From Flavobacterium collinsii (GTDB lineage: Bacteria > Bacteroidota > Bacteroidia > Flavobacteriales > Flavobacteriaceae): a DNA stretch of 64,000 nt. The position numbers and the translations under genes are program-made. Below the pieces are notes generated by a model. It saw only the letters and a list, made by a program, of their open reading frames with translations, made no database searches and had not been told where the DNA came from. The stretch's first letter is position 1. Each line of letters starts with the position of its first letter. Of this stretch, positions 41,955 through 50,884 are shown one piece after another. Location of the stretch: contig NZ_CADCST010000098.1 in NCBI RefSeq assembly GCF_902804485.1, forward strand, positions 112,593 to 176,592, in the 5' to 3' direction.

Positions 41955-42992
41955 ATGAACGTCGATCAATTTCCAGACAGAATCATCGAAATCAATCAGG
42001 AACACTATTTGTATTTTGGAGGAACGGCTTATTTGGGATTACCTACAAACAAAGCTTTTCAGGATTTGGTCATTAAAAATATACTGAGATGGGGAACTAC
42101 TTACGGCAGCTCCCGCAATGCCAATATAAAACTAACGGCTTATGAAAATGGTGAGGCTTTTCTCGCCCGTCACATACAGGCCGAAAGTGCTGTTACGGTA
42201 TCATCGGGAATGCTGGCCGGAAAATTGGTCATCGAACAATTATATAAAACCACTGATTGTTTCTTTCATTTTTCAGACTTGCATACTGCAATTAAAACAC
42301 CTAATAGTTTACCCGTATTTTTAAATAACCAAATAAATCCGCGTTTACTGGATGCTAAAGCAGAAAAAATCAGCATTCTTACTGACGGAGTTCCCTCACA
42401 TCAAACCAAAGCCGTTGATTTATCCCTCTTAAAAGAAATCCCCAATCATAAAGAAATCACTTTACTTATTGATGAATCCCATTCGCTTGGAGTTTTGGGA
42501 AAAAATGGTTGTGGAATTTATTCCTATACTGACCTTCCAATTGAACGTAAAATTATGGTTTCGTCTTTAGGAAAAGCAATGGGGTTAAGCGGCGGCGTCA
42601 TTGCCAGTGATGTTTCTTTCATTAATCAGATCAAAAATTCGGATACTTTTATTTCAGCTGCCGGAATGAATCCCGCTTTTGTTCAGACACTGGCCGATGC
42701 ATCGGAAATTTATCGTGTTCAGCATCAAAAATTAATGGAGAATCTACATTATCTGGATACAAAACTTATCAAAAGTGAGCATATAAAATTTGATAAAACG
42801 TATCCTTTGATTTATTTAGAAGATGAAAATCTAATCGAAATACTGGAAGCAAATAAAATTATTATTGCCAATTTCAAATACCAAAAAGACACGGCTCCTC
42901 TAAATCGAATTGTGATCACAGCCAATCATCTTCCCGAAGATCTGGATAAATTAATAAATATCTTAAACGAAAATAGCCAGAACAGGAAATAA
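41955..42992 (+). CDS. PLP-dependent aminotransferase fold protein of the KBL/BioF type, short
   Basis: The protein has 345 residues, shorter than typical 2-amino-3-ketobutyrate ligases or BioF (about 385-400). The PLP lysine lies in SSLGKAMGLSGG and the aspartate that contacts the pyridine nitrogen in DESHSLGVLGKNG. The start NQEHYLYFGGTAYLGL recalls the alpha-oxoamine synthase entry. The N-terminal part is reduced. It could be an acyl-CoA:amino acid condensing enzyme or an aminotransferase. The 5-bp gap to the epimerase gene indicates a common pathway. Confidence 0.83.
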   Translation: MNVDQFPDRIIEINQEHYLYFGGTAYLGLPTNKAFQDLVIKNILRWGTTYGSSRNANIKLTAYENGEAFLARHIQAESAVTVSSGMLAGKLVIEQLYKTTDCFFHFSDLHTAIKTPNSLPVFLNNQINPRLLDAKAEKISILTDGVPSHQTKAVDLSLLKEIPNHKEITLLIDESHSLGVLGKNGCGIYSYTDLPIERKIMVSSLGKAMGLSGGVIASDVSFINQIKNSDTFISAAGMNPAFVQTLADASEIYRVQHQKLMENLHYLDTKLIKSEHIKFDKTYPLIYLEDENLIEILEANKIIIANFKYQKDTAPLNRIVITANHLPEDLDKLINILNENSQNRK

Positions 42993-42997
42993 AAAGG

Positions 42998-43105
42998 TTG
43001 CCACGAATTTCACTAATTTTCACTAATTAAATTTAAACGCAATCCAATTTGCGAAAATTCGTGGCAAAAAAACTTCGCCCAGCTCAAAAAATCGCAATCC
43101 AATTT
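42998..43105 (+). repeat. GCCACGAATT-type repeat, left flank of the SusCD locus
   Basis: TTGCCACGAATTT (42998-43010) pairs with AAATTCGTGGCAA (43055-43067). The segment CACTAATTAAATTTRAACGC and CAATTTGCGAAAATTC (43021-43060) recurs in the same orientation at 48072-48111. A second CGCAATCCAATTTGG lies at 43092-43106. No gene is seen. Confidence 0.8.
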
Positions 43106-43173
43106 GGTAAAACAATCACACTAAAGATGTTTAGACCAAGTAATTGAAGTTTTGAATCAAAGCAGCAGCTTAT

Positions 43174-43206
43174 AAAAAAACGGCTCTGATTTTTTGATCA
43201 GAGCCG
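43174..43206 (-). terminator. Terminator of the SusCD operon
   Basis: CGGCTCTGAT (43181-43190) pairs perfectly with ATCAGAGCCG (43197-43206). On the minus strand it is followed by T7. It lies 10 bp past the SusD stop. Confidence 0.92.
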
Positions 43207-43215
43207 CTTTCGTTT

Positions 43216-44748
43216 TTATTTATCCCACCAAACCGGTGTGACCATTGATTTAAAGTTTAATTCATAATTTGCTTTATTCGCGTTTCTTTCGTTAGTAGAA
43301 TAAATAAATCGTCTTATCCATTTTCCTCCATTAGCAGGATCAGCAGCTTTTGGCAGGGCTAATCCCGGAAAAACGTTTGTAGAAAAATCATATCTTCTGT
43401 AATCATTAAATGTTTCGCAGTTCAAATAGAGTACTATATTTTTTTGCCTCATAATATCTTTCAATTGTAAACTAGCGGCACCTTTATTAATAGAAGCATC
43501 TCCTAAATAAGCATTTTTATCAGGACCGGAAACTCCCAATTTATCCATATTTGCCCCAATAGCATCCATATAGGCGCTATACCCTGTTGCATTTGTTCCG
43601 GTACTTGTCGCATTACCTCCATTTAAAATAAATTGTGCTTCAGCCTGCATTAGTTTAACTTCAGAAAAGGACAAAATAACAACTGGTGAATCTATTTTTG
43701 AATAATAAGAATACAGCCCTATTTTAGCATTAGGTGCCGGTGTTCCTTTTGATCCCTGGCCAGGTTCTCCACCAATATAATTCCCCGGAACATTAGGATT
43801 TGGATCTTTAGGATTCACAACCCCATCTGTTACAGGATAACTTCTAAGATCAATCAGTAATGGCATTCTGGGATCCATCGTTACCGTTTTAAAAGTAAAT
43901 GTACTTCCGTTCATAAAACCAATAAATTGTTTAGTTATCAAATAAGATGCATTTCCGGTATTAAGTCCTAATTGGTTATTATACCACGGATTTGTCTGTA
44001 CTTTATTGTAAATCAATTGAAAGTCATCTGCATTGGAGGTTATTCCTTTTGCCAAATAAGAAACTACTGTACTGGCAGCAGTTGTTGCATTAATTTTTGA
44101 TAAGTGCAGTGCATATCTCGCTTTAAAGCTATAGGCGGCTTTTATCCATTTTTCAACATTTCCGCCATAAACAAGGTCTTCTTTTCCCGGAGCAAAAGAG
44201 GATGTGTTAGGAGCCGATAAATTGGCAATTCCCTGATCTAACAGGTTGTTTATACCTTTGTAGACCTCTTCCTGGCCGTCATATTCCGGCTTAAAATTCT
44301 GTGCTGCCAAAGACGCCTGCGAAAAAGGTATATCTCCGTACAGATCCGTCAACAATCCAAAATTTACTGCTTGTAAAATTTGAACAATGCCCTTGTAATG
44401 TGATGATTTTGTTTCATCAGCTTTATCGGCTACTTCTTTCAGATTTCCTAAAGCCTTTACATACGCAGAAGACCAATAACTATCTAAGGATTCTTCGTAA
44501 TGATTGTCTACCCCTACTGACGAATTAAGTGCTGAGGAAGTATATTGCGTTAGCAAAGAAACTCTGGTCGCAGCAGCATACTGAGCATCAAATGTATAGT
44601 AAATTGCAGGCCCCAATAAATCTTTTAGATTCTTATTCGCATCAGGTATTACATTTCCTGGTGTATTTATATCAAAATAATCATCGCTACAGCTATAAGT
44701 TGTCAGGACAATGCTTATTATCAAGAATGTTTTGATTATATTTTTCAT
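43216..44748 (-). CDS. SusD/RagB-like lipoprotein (SusD-like_2 type)
   Basis: The protein has 510 residues. The lipobox is VLTTYSCSD. Family features: DDYFDINTPGNVIPD, then DSYWSSAYVKALGNLKEVADKA, LLTDLYGDIPFSQA and a C-terminal FSEVKLMQAEAQFIL helix pair with LNCETFNDYRRYDF. The N-terminal NTPGNVI and overall layout fit the SusD-like_2 group rather than classic starch SusD. It caps the SusC porin and captures the oligomeric substrate at the surface. It is co-transcribed with the SusC gene 10 bp upstream. Substrate unknown; no glycosidase or peptidase is in the cluster. Confidence 0.93.
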   Translation of the reverse strand: MKNIIKTFLIISIVLTTYSCSDDYFDINTPGNVIPDANKNLKDLLGPAIYYTFDAQYAAATRVSLLTQYTSSALNSSVGVDNHYEESLDSYWSSAYVKALGNLKEVADKADETKSSHYKGIVQILQAVNFGLLTDLYGDIPFSQASLAAQNFKPEYDGQEEVYKGINNLLDQGIANLSAPNTSSFAPGKEDLVYGGNVEKWIKAAYSFKARYALHLSKINATTAASTVVSYLAKGITSNADDFQLIYNKVQTNPWYNNQLGLNTGNASYLITKQFIGFMNGSTFTFKTVTMDPRMPLLIDLRSYPVTDGVVNPKDPNPNVPGNYIGGEPGQGSKGTPAPNAKIGLYSYYSKIDSPVVILSFSEVKLMQAEAQFILNGGNATSTGTNATGYSAYMDAIGANMDKLGVSGPDKNAYLGDASINKGAASLQLKDIMRQKNIVLYLNCETFNDYRRYDFSTNVFPGLALPKAADPANGGKWIRRFIYSTNERNANKANYELNFKSMVTPVWWDK

Positions 44749-44758
44749 CTTTTATAAA

Positions 44759-47700
44759 TTAAAATCCTAGATTAATACTAAATGAATATGATTGTGTAAG
44801 CGGAGTGGTCAAACCTGTAAATCCGTAAACATTGGTACCGGCACTGTAGCTGGAACCTTCCGGATCGAAACCATCAAATGGTGTCCAAATCAAAAAATTA
44901 CTACCCGATACGGTAAAAGACAAATTAGAAACACCAATGGTTTTTAATGCTTCTTTGGTCATGTTATAAGTAACCGACACATTTCTAAGCTTAAACCAGG
45001 AGGCATCCTGTATAAGAGCATCTGCAGCTGTATTATAAATCGTATTGTTGTAATAATTGTTGCGTAACGATTTATTTATGGGGATATCATTAGGCACATA
45101 TCCTCCCGCTCCATCAGATTTTACACCGTCTAAAACGGCAGTTTCGCTTCTGTCAGCCGTAACTCCCAGAACACCATTTCTAATTCCATTTCTTCTGGCT
45201 GTATCATACGCATCTCCGCCTTTTTTATATTCCAGCAAAAAACCGATATCAAAATTTTTAATTTTGATCGTATTGTTTAGAGTAGCTACCCAGTCTGGAA
45301 AAGCCTCACCAATCTTGCCTATTGCTATGGCTCCCGTACTTGTTTTATTAAAAACAGGCAATCCGTTTGCACCAATCACTACTTTACCGTCTACTCGTTG
45401 CCAGGACTGGCCATAAAGTGTTCCCGCTGCATCGCCCAAACGTACTTGTGAAGTTATATTGGTAGCCTGAGAGTCATATCCGAAAATAATATTTTCAAAA
45501 GGCAGTTCTGTAACTTTAGTTTTATACTGTGTAAAATTTAGCGTAGATGTCCAACTAAACTTTGGATTTTTAAACCAATCTGCACCTAAAGTCAATTCGT
45601 TTCCTGTTGTTTTTAAAGATCCCCCATTGTCCCAAAATGCAGTAATTGAAGAGGATTGTGGCACGATTCTTTGAATAATCTGATCATCACTAACTCTGTT
45701 AAAATAAGTATATTCCAATCGTATTCTATCTCTAAAAAAACGTAAATCTGTCCCTATTTCCCAAGTCGATATAATTTCGGCTTTCAAATTTGGATTGGCA
45801 TCAACAGATGTAGCAGATACTCCTCCAACTCCGTTGAATGGAAAGTTTACATCTTTTATATTTTTTCTAAAGATCGCAAACGGAGGCGTTTTTCCGCTTT
45901 GTGCCCAAGATGTTCTTAATTTTCCATAAGACAAAATAGATTTGTTCTGGTCTATCAGATCTCCAAAAAGAAAAGACAAATTCGCAGAATAATAATCAAA
46001 TTTATTATTCTTTATCGGCAAAGTAGATACCTGATCGTATCGCCCCGTAACACCCAGATAAATAATTTCTTTATAATCTGTTTTTGCTTCAAAAAAGTTT
46101 CCCACGTTTCTTACCCGCTCTTCACCCGAATTATAAGCAAACAAATTGGTCGCATTAGAAATATTATTAAAATCTGTAATAAAAATCCCTTCTCCTCTTA
46201 CATTTGAATAGGTGTTTTTGGTATCCAAAATTTGATTTCCTAAGGTAAGGGTGGTATTAAAATTTCCAAATTTTTTATTGGCCGTAATCACAAAACTGGA
46301 ATTGAGTCCCGTAAAACCAATATTTTCATCCAGAATAAAACCATTTACGGCTGTTCCCACATCAAGATTAGCAGGAACATATCTGTTTCTCGTTTCAGAA
46401 TAATTATCTACACTAGCTCTATACACAAAGTTCAACCATGAAGTTGCCTGATAATTAAAATCGGCCGAAGCAATAATACGATTTACATCATCTTTTAAAT
46501 TACTTACAGAAGTAAAATATCTTGGCTGATCGATAATACCATTTGTATAATCTTTTTCTTTACCGGCAGCGGTAAGATAATCATTTACATCAATAGAGGG
46601 TGACCAATAGGCCAGAGAACTCATAACCGATTTGTCTCCATTATTAGATCTTATACCTCCGGATTTTGTGTAAGCAAAAGAAGACCCTATTTTAAATTTA
46701 TCAGAAATCTGATACCCTCCATTTGCTTTGAAAGTTTTTCTTTGGTAAGAAGTGTTTGGTACAATACCATCATCTTTACTGGTAGAAGCAGATACAAAAT
46801 AATTGATTTTCTCTGTTCCTCCGCTTACACTCACACCTAAATTTTGAGTCACACCCGTTTTAAAGAAATCTTTATAAAAATTTCTGTATTTAATTCCTGC
46901 ACCATCTGAACTGGAATATTCCGGTCCAAAACTCCAGAATCCTCCCGGGCTTGCAGGATTTACCCATTCAAAACCACTGGGGTTATCCGATACGGTACTT
47001 TTTACATAAGAAGCTCCGTTTAGACCTTCTCTATATTTGGATTGCAGCTCCGGATAATGATTTACCTCACTAAAAGAAATGCTGGAATTGATATTAATTT
47101 TTGGTTTTCCTTCTTTTCCTTTTTTAGTAGTGATAATAATCACACCATTACCAGCCAAAATACCATACAATGCTGTAGCACCGGCTCCTTTAAGCACAGT
47201 ATAGCTTTCGATATCCTCTGGATTAATATCTATTGCTCTGTTAGAAAATGAAAACTGTTCTCCGCTACTCACTGAATTAGAGCCTTTTGAGGGAGCTACA
47301 TTTCCTATAGCCGTAGAATTATTTACAGGGTTACCATCAATAATTATCAAAGGTTGATTATTATTAGATGGATCTAAAGAAGAAACACCACGAATAACAA
47401 TATCTACACCTGCGCCAACTCCTCCGGAAGTTTTACTTATGGTTACTCCCGCTACTCCTCCTTGCAAACTCTCAAGAGCATTTAATTGGCCCGGTCTTTC
47501 GATATCCGAAGCTTTCAAAGTCTGGCTGGCATAACCCAAAGATTTTGTTTTATTTTTTATACCAAAAGCAGTTACCGTCACTGCATCCAACTCTTTGGAA
47601 TCCGGATTCATCTTTACATTCAAAATACTTCCTGTTACGGTAGCTTCATTCATTTTGTACCCAACGAACGAAAATAGCAGGATTGATCCTTTATTTACGC

Positions 47701-47890
47701 TAATGGCAAAATCCCCGTCTAAACCTGAAGTAGCAGTATTGGATGTTCCTTTTTCCAGGATATTTACACCTGGCATTGAAACTCCCCTCTCATCTGTTAC
47801 GCTTCCTTTTACCGTTATTTTTTGTGCAAACAGTATGCCTGAAGCAAGTAAGAACAAAACGAAGGAAAAGGTGAAATTCTTTTGTTTCAT
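44759..47890 (-). CDS. SusC/RagA-family TonB-linked outer-membrane protein
   Basis: The protein has 1043 residues. A signal peptide (FVLFLLASGILFAQ) is followed by a carboxypeptidase-regulatory-like domain (about 25-105, KGSVTDERGVSMPGVNILEKGTS), a plug with VDIVIRGVSSLDPSNNNQPLIIIDG and the hallmark KGAGATALYGILAGNGVIIITTKKG, and a large barrel ending NLGF. It imports substrate captured by SusD, powered by TonB. The usual YG-S-x-A-NGV motif is present as LYGILAGNGV. There is no sigma/anti-sigma pair or hybrid sensor next to the locus; a large inverted repeat sits about 90 bp upstream. Confidence 0.95.
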   Translation of the reverse strand: MKQKNFTFSFVLFLLASGILFAQKITVKGSVTDERGVSMPGVNILEKGTSNTATSGLDGDFAISVNKGSILLFSFVGYKMNEATVTGSILNVKMNPDSKELDAVTVTAFGIKNKTKSLGYASQTLKASDIERPGQLNALESLQGGVAGVTISKTSGGVGAGVDIVIRGVSSLDPSNNNQPLIIIDGNPVNNSTAIGNVAPSKGSNSVSSGEQFSFSNRAIDINPEDIESYTVLKGAGATALYGILAGNGVIIITTKKGKEGKPKININSSISFSEVNHYPELQSKYREGLNGASYVKSTVSDNPSGFEWVNPASPGGFWSFGPEYSSSDGAGIKYRNFYKDFFKTGVTQNLGVSVSGGTEKINYFVSASTSKDDGIVPNTSYQRKTFKANGGYQISDKFKIGSSFAYTKSGGIRSNNGDKSVMSSLAYWSPSIDVNDYLTAAGKEKDYTNGIIDQPRYFTSVSNLKDDVNRIIASADFNYQATSWLNFVYRASVDNYSETRNRYVPANLDVGTAVNGFILDENIGFTGLNSSFVITANKKFGNFNTTLTLGNQILDTKNTYSNVRGEGIFITDFNNISNATNLFAYNSGEERVRNVGNFFEAKTDYKEIIYLGVTGRYDQVSTLPIKNNKFDYYSANLSFLFGDLIDQNKSILSYGKLRTSWAQSGKTPPFAIFRKNIKDVNFPFNGVGGVSATSVDANPNLKAEIISTWEIGTDLRFFRDRIRLEYTYFNRVSDDQIIQRIVPQSSSITAFWDNGGSLKTTGNELTLGADWFKNPKFSWTSTLNFTQYKTKVTELPFENIIFGYDSQATNITSQVRLGDAAGTLYGQSWQRVDGKVVIGANGLPVFNKTSTGAIAIGKIGEAFPDWVATLNNTIKIKNFDIGFLLEYKKGGDAYDTARRNGIRNGVLGVTADRSETAVLDGVKSDGAGGYVPNDIPINKSLRNNYYNNTIYNTAADALIQDASWFKLRNVSVTYNMTKEALKTIGVSNLSFTVSGSNFLIWTPFDGFDPEGSSYSAGTNVYGFTGLTTPLTQSYSFSINLGF

Positions 47891-47981
47891 AAAAATTTAG
47901 TTAAAAATGGTTAATAATTTGGTTTGTTAGACCCGTAATTTAACACTTTATTTCACTAAATATCCTTTTTTACACCAAAAA

Positions 47982-48014
47982 CTTAAAGGTATTTCTTATA
48001 AATACCCTTTTAAG
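47982..48014. promoter_or_regulatory. Inverted repeat upstream of susC
   Basis: CTTAAAGGTATTT and AAATACCCTTTTAAG are complementary apart from small insertions, around a 5-nt centre. It lies 92 bp upstream of the susC start in the leader or promoter region, so it could be an operator or an mRNA hairpin. Confidence 0.45.
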
Positions 48015-48054
48015 CAAAAAACAGCTAAAACCACATCACTAGCAAATTAATTAA

Positions 48055-48165
48055 CTAATTCCATGAATTTTCACTAATTAAATTTGAACGCAATACAATT
48101 TGCGAAAATTCATGAAATTCGTAGCAAAAAAACTTCGTCTCACTCAATAAATTGCAATCAAATTA
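48055..48165 (+). repeat. Second copy of the CACTAATTAAATTT repeat, right flank of SusCD
   Basis: CACTAATTAAATTTGAACGC, CAATTTGCGAAAATTC and AGCAAAAAAACTTCG match 43021-43077 with a few changes and one 10-bp insertion, in the same orientation. Confidence 0.8.
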
Positions 48166-48184
48166 CATTTAAAACGTACCTTTG
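48152..48184 (+). promoter_or_regulatory. Promoter of the DUF1456 gene (TTG-N22-TACCTTTG)
   Basis: The -33 TTG is at 48152-48154 and the -7 box TACCTTTG at 48177-48184, 14 bp before the ATG. Confidence 0.6.
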
Positions 48185-48198
48185 TAAAAAATTAAACG

Positions 48199-48660
48199 AT
48201 GACGAACAACGATATCCTAAAAAAACTTCGCGTGGCTTTGATGCTCCGTGACGACCAAATAGTAGAAATTTTAGAATTAGTAGATTTTAGAATTTCAAAA
48301 TCAGAATTGGGCGCTTTTTTTAGAGCCGAAGATCATGAGAATTATATGGAATGTGGCGATCAGGTTTTGCGTAATTTCTTAAACGGACTGGTAATTCATT
48401 TAAGAGGAACAAAAGAGAACCCTAAAAACCCAAATGATGTTTTAGCCAAGCATAAAGCTGAAATCCCAAAGAAAGACAGTTCAAACCGACCAGAATTTAA
48501 AGCGGCTCCAAAAGATCCTGAAAGAGCGAGAGGCGATCAAAGTTCATCAAAATCAAGTTCGGCAGCCAGAAAACCTAAAAAGAAAGAGTTCCCAAAAGGC
48601 AACGGAAAACCAGTAGTGGTAGAAAAAGTAGTGTACAAAAACGGTAAGAATAAAAAGTAG
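48199..48660 (+). CDS. DUF1456 (YehS-like) protein
   Basis: The protein has 153 residues. The N-terminal part has the tandem DUF1456 pattern: NNDILKKLRVALMLRDDQIVEILELVDFRISKSELGAFFRAEDHENY, then CGDQVLRNFLNGLVIHLRG. The C-terminal 70 residues are a basic, low-complexity tail rich in Lys, Ser and Pro, which could bind nucleic acid. Function is unknown. A 20-bp-arm hairpin and tandem repeats separate it from the convergent response-regulator gene. Confidence 0.85.
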   Translation: MTNNDILKKLRVALMLRDDQIVEILELVDFRISKSELGAFFRAEDHENYMECGDQVLRNFLNGLVIHLRGTKENPKNPNDVLAKHKAEIPKKDSSNRPEFKAAPKDPERARGDQSSSKSSSAARKPKKKEFPKGNGKPVVVEKVVYKNGKNKK

Positions 48661-48710
48661 TTTTTTTACCGCAAGGAGCGCAAGGATTTTTAATTATAAG
48701 AATCTATACA

Positions 48711-48890
48711 ACCGCAAAGTTCGCAAAGCTTTATCTAAATATAGCTTTGCGAACTTTGCGGTTATTAAGCACAATCTAAGAAAAAACTTTGCTAACTTTG
48801 CGGTTATTAAGTACAATCTAGAAAAAAACTTTGCGAACTTTGCGGTTACTAAGCGCAACCTAAGAAAAAAACTTTTGCGCCCTTTGCGGT
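48711..48890. repeat. Hairpin with 20-bp arms followed by 42-bp tandem repeats
   Basis: ACCGCAAAGTTCGCAAAGCT (48711-48730) pairs perfectly with 48743-48762 across a 12-nt loop. The right arm is the first of about four units (AACTTTGCGG at 48752, 48794 and 48836, then a diverged one) with a 42-bp period. Each unit continues TTATTAAGCACAATCTAAGA. It lies between converging stop codons. No cas genes or variable spacers are present. Confidence 0.85.
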
Positions 48891-48913
48891 TAAAAACCAC
48901 CATCAAAGTAAAA

Positions 48914-49621
48914 CTATATCTTATTCTGATCAATTCGTTCGAAAAAAGCATCTTTAAAAGTAGCTCCAATTGGCAGTTCTTTACCATTGACAAAAACCGA
49001 GAAACTATCTGTCGATTCAATTTGTTTTAAAGCCACCACGTACGATTTATGTATCTGGACAAAATTTCTTTCGGGCAGCGATTCGATTACATTTTTTAAA
49101 GACGAATGCGTAATAATTTGCTGATTCAGCGTATGAATACAAACATAATTCTGAAGACTTTCTACATATAAAATCTCATCTAAAAACAACTTTATAAATT
49201 TATTTTTTCCGTCAGTTTTAATAAAAATAAAATCAGTCGAATTGTTATTCGATATAACTTCTGTTTTTGAGTCCCCATTTAGTTTGGAAACAGCCTGATA
49301 AAACCGTTCAAAAGCAATTGGTTTCAACAAATAATCAACAGCATTTAATTCAAATCCCTCCAAAGCAAAATCGGGATAAGCCGTTGTAAAAATTACTTTT
49401 ATCTCTCTAGAAATGATTCTGGAAAGCTGCAAACCCGTTAGTTGCGGCATCTGAATATCCAGAAAAATAACATCAACACTATGTGTATTTAGAAATTCCA
49501 ATGCTTTCAACGCATCATTAAAAACAGCTGTTTTTTCCAAAAAAGATACTTTCCCGATATAATTTTCCAGAATACGCGTTGCCGGCGGTTCATCATCAAC
49601 AATGATACACTTCAATTTCAT
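48914..49621 (-). CDS. LytTR-family response regulator
   Basis: The protein has 235 residues. The receiver domain (1-120) has the acidic pair DDE at 9-11, phospho-acceptor Asp55 (IFLDIQMPQ), a T in VIFTTAY and Lys in YLLKPI. The LytTR DNA-binding domain covers about 128-232 (FIKLFLDEILYVESLQNYVCIHT, then NFVQIHKSYVVAL). It pairs with the LytS-type kinase directly upstream, with one base between the two genes. Targets are unknown. Confidence 0.95.
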   Translation of the reverse strand: MKLKCIIVDDEPPATRILENYIGKVSFLEKTAVFNDALKALEFLNTHSVDVIFLDIQMPQLTGLQLSRIISREIKVIFTTAYPDFALEGFELNAVDYLLKPIAFERFYQAVSKLNGDSKTEVISNNNSTDFIFIKTDGKNKFIKLFLDEILYVESLQNYVCIHTLNQQIITHSSLKNVIESLPERNFVQIHKSYVVALKQIESTDSFSVFVNGKELPIGATFKDAFFERIDQNKI

Positions 49622-49622
49622 A

Positions 49623-50663
49623 TTACTTTTTTAATGGTATTTTTAAATAAGTTTTAAAGGTATTCTTTTCTGCTATTTTCTCGAGTGTAAACTCACCTTT
49701 ATAAGCATGCTCTAAACGTTTGTTAAGATTATCAAAACCAATTCCGGTTGAAGAATAATTTTCACCTGCACCATTATAGTTAAAGGTTGACAGCTCTAAA
49801 AAATTTTCTTTTATTACGATAGCAATAACCGCTTTCTCATCCTCTTTATTCAATTTTCCATGTTTGAAAACGTTCTCAATAAAATGCACCAGCACCGACG
49901 GAAGAATCTTTTCTGTTGAATAAGTCCCTTCAATTACAAAATCTAAATAAAGCTGATCTTCAAACCTTTTTTTCTGCAAATGAATATAGTTTTGTACAAA
50001 TTGAATTTCTTTAGAAAGCAACACCTCATCCTTTTCCGTTTCTGTAATTACGTAACGCAGCAAATCCGAAAGTACTAAAATATCTGAAGCCATTTCATCT
50101 TCTTTCAAAACCAACTGACTGTAAAAGGAATTTAAAGTATTAAACAAAAAATGCGGACTCACCTGCGATTTCAACATTTGAAGTTCTGCCTTTTTATTTT
50201 CTAATACTAATTCCTGATTTTGTTTTTGCGTTTCCTGAAAATGAAAAAACAGATAAGCCAGACTACTCAAAATAACAGCGGGAAGCCCAAAGAAAAAATT
50301 ATCCTTAATATAATAGCTTAACTCTCTGGTTTCTTTTGCATAATTATGAATTCCGGTAAGCTCATATAATATCACTTCCTGGACAAAATAACGTATTGCT
50401 GAAAAAATCAACAGGGAGACGGGAATACTCATCACAAAAAAAAGAATTTTCTTTTTGTTTAAAAACCATTTACAAAAAGTGTAAAAATTTAAAAAATAGA
50501 CAATGAAGATTACCACTATAAAACTAATGTTAAACATAAAGGAAATCCTGTTGAATACAAGATCCAGATCCCGATTGTTAATCGCAATTTCCCAAAGGTT
50601 AAAGGTGATATACAAGCCCAGAAAAAGAAAGATATGATAAGACAATGGAATTTTTAGCTTCAT
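49623..50663 (-). CDS. LytS/YehU-type sensor histidine kinase
   Basis: The protein has 346 residues. Four membrane helices (about 8-25, 40-60, 72-92, 122-142) lack an obvious extracellular sensor domain. After a short coiled coil comes the His_kinase domain with His171 in QVSPHFLFNTLNS, then VLVHFIENVFKHG and the G box GIGFDNLNKRL. It is the cognate kinase of the LytTR regulator. The signal is unknown; membrane-embedded sensing is typical for this four-helix class. Confidence 0.94.
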   Translation of the reverse strand: MKLKIPLSYHIFLFLGLYITFNLWEIAINNRDLDLVFNRISFMFNISFIVVIFIVYFLNFYTFCKWFLNKKKILFFVMSIPVSLLIFSAIRYFVQEVILYELTGIHNYAKETRELSYYIKDNFFFGLPAVILSSLAYLFFHFQETQKQNQELVLENKKAELQMLKSQVSPHFLFNTLNSFYSQLVLKEDEMASDILVLSDLLRYVITETEKDEVLLSKEIQFVQNYIHLQKKRFEDQLYLDFVIEGTYSTEKILPSVLVHFIENVFKHGKLNKEDEKAVIAIVIKENFLELSTFNYNGAGENYSSTGIGFDNLNKRLEHAYKGEFTLEKIAEKNTFKTYLKIPLKK

Positions 50664-50852
50664 AATAATGTTATTATCCTTTCAAAAATACAACTATGAC
50701 TTCATATGAATACTACATTTATATAAAACCTATATTTTGGGTGACGAACCATCAAAAACGATACACCAAATTTTTCAACCGTAGATTCTCGATGTTTGTA
50801 ATTTGAATTTTAGCGTTCATCAAAAACTAAAATTTCACCTGAAAAGCTATGC

Positions 50853-50860
50853 TACATTTG
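50853..50860 (+). promoter_or_regulatory. -7 box of the DUF5694 gene (TACATTTG)
   Basis: It is a perfect TAnnTTTG match 24 bp before the ATG. Confidence 0.5.
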
Positions 50861-50884
50861 TCCTGAATTTAAAAACCAATCATC

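Noticed and set aside
48752..48890. CRISPR-like 42-bp repeats
   Set aside because: The whole 42-bp unit is conserved with point changes; no spacers and no cas genes.
48694..49020. 108-residue minus-strand ORF
   Set aside because: It overlaps the end of the LytTR gene in another frame and reads into the tandem repeats; basic, repetitive and without family features.
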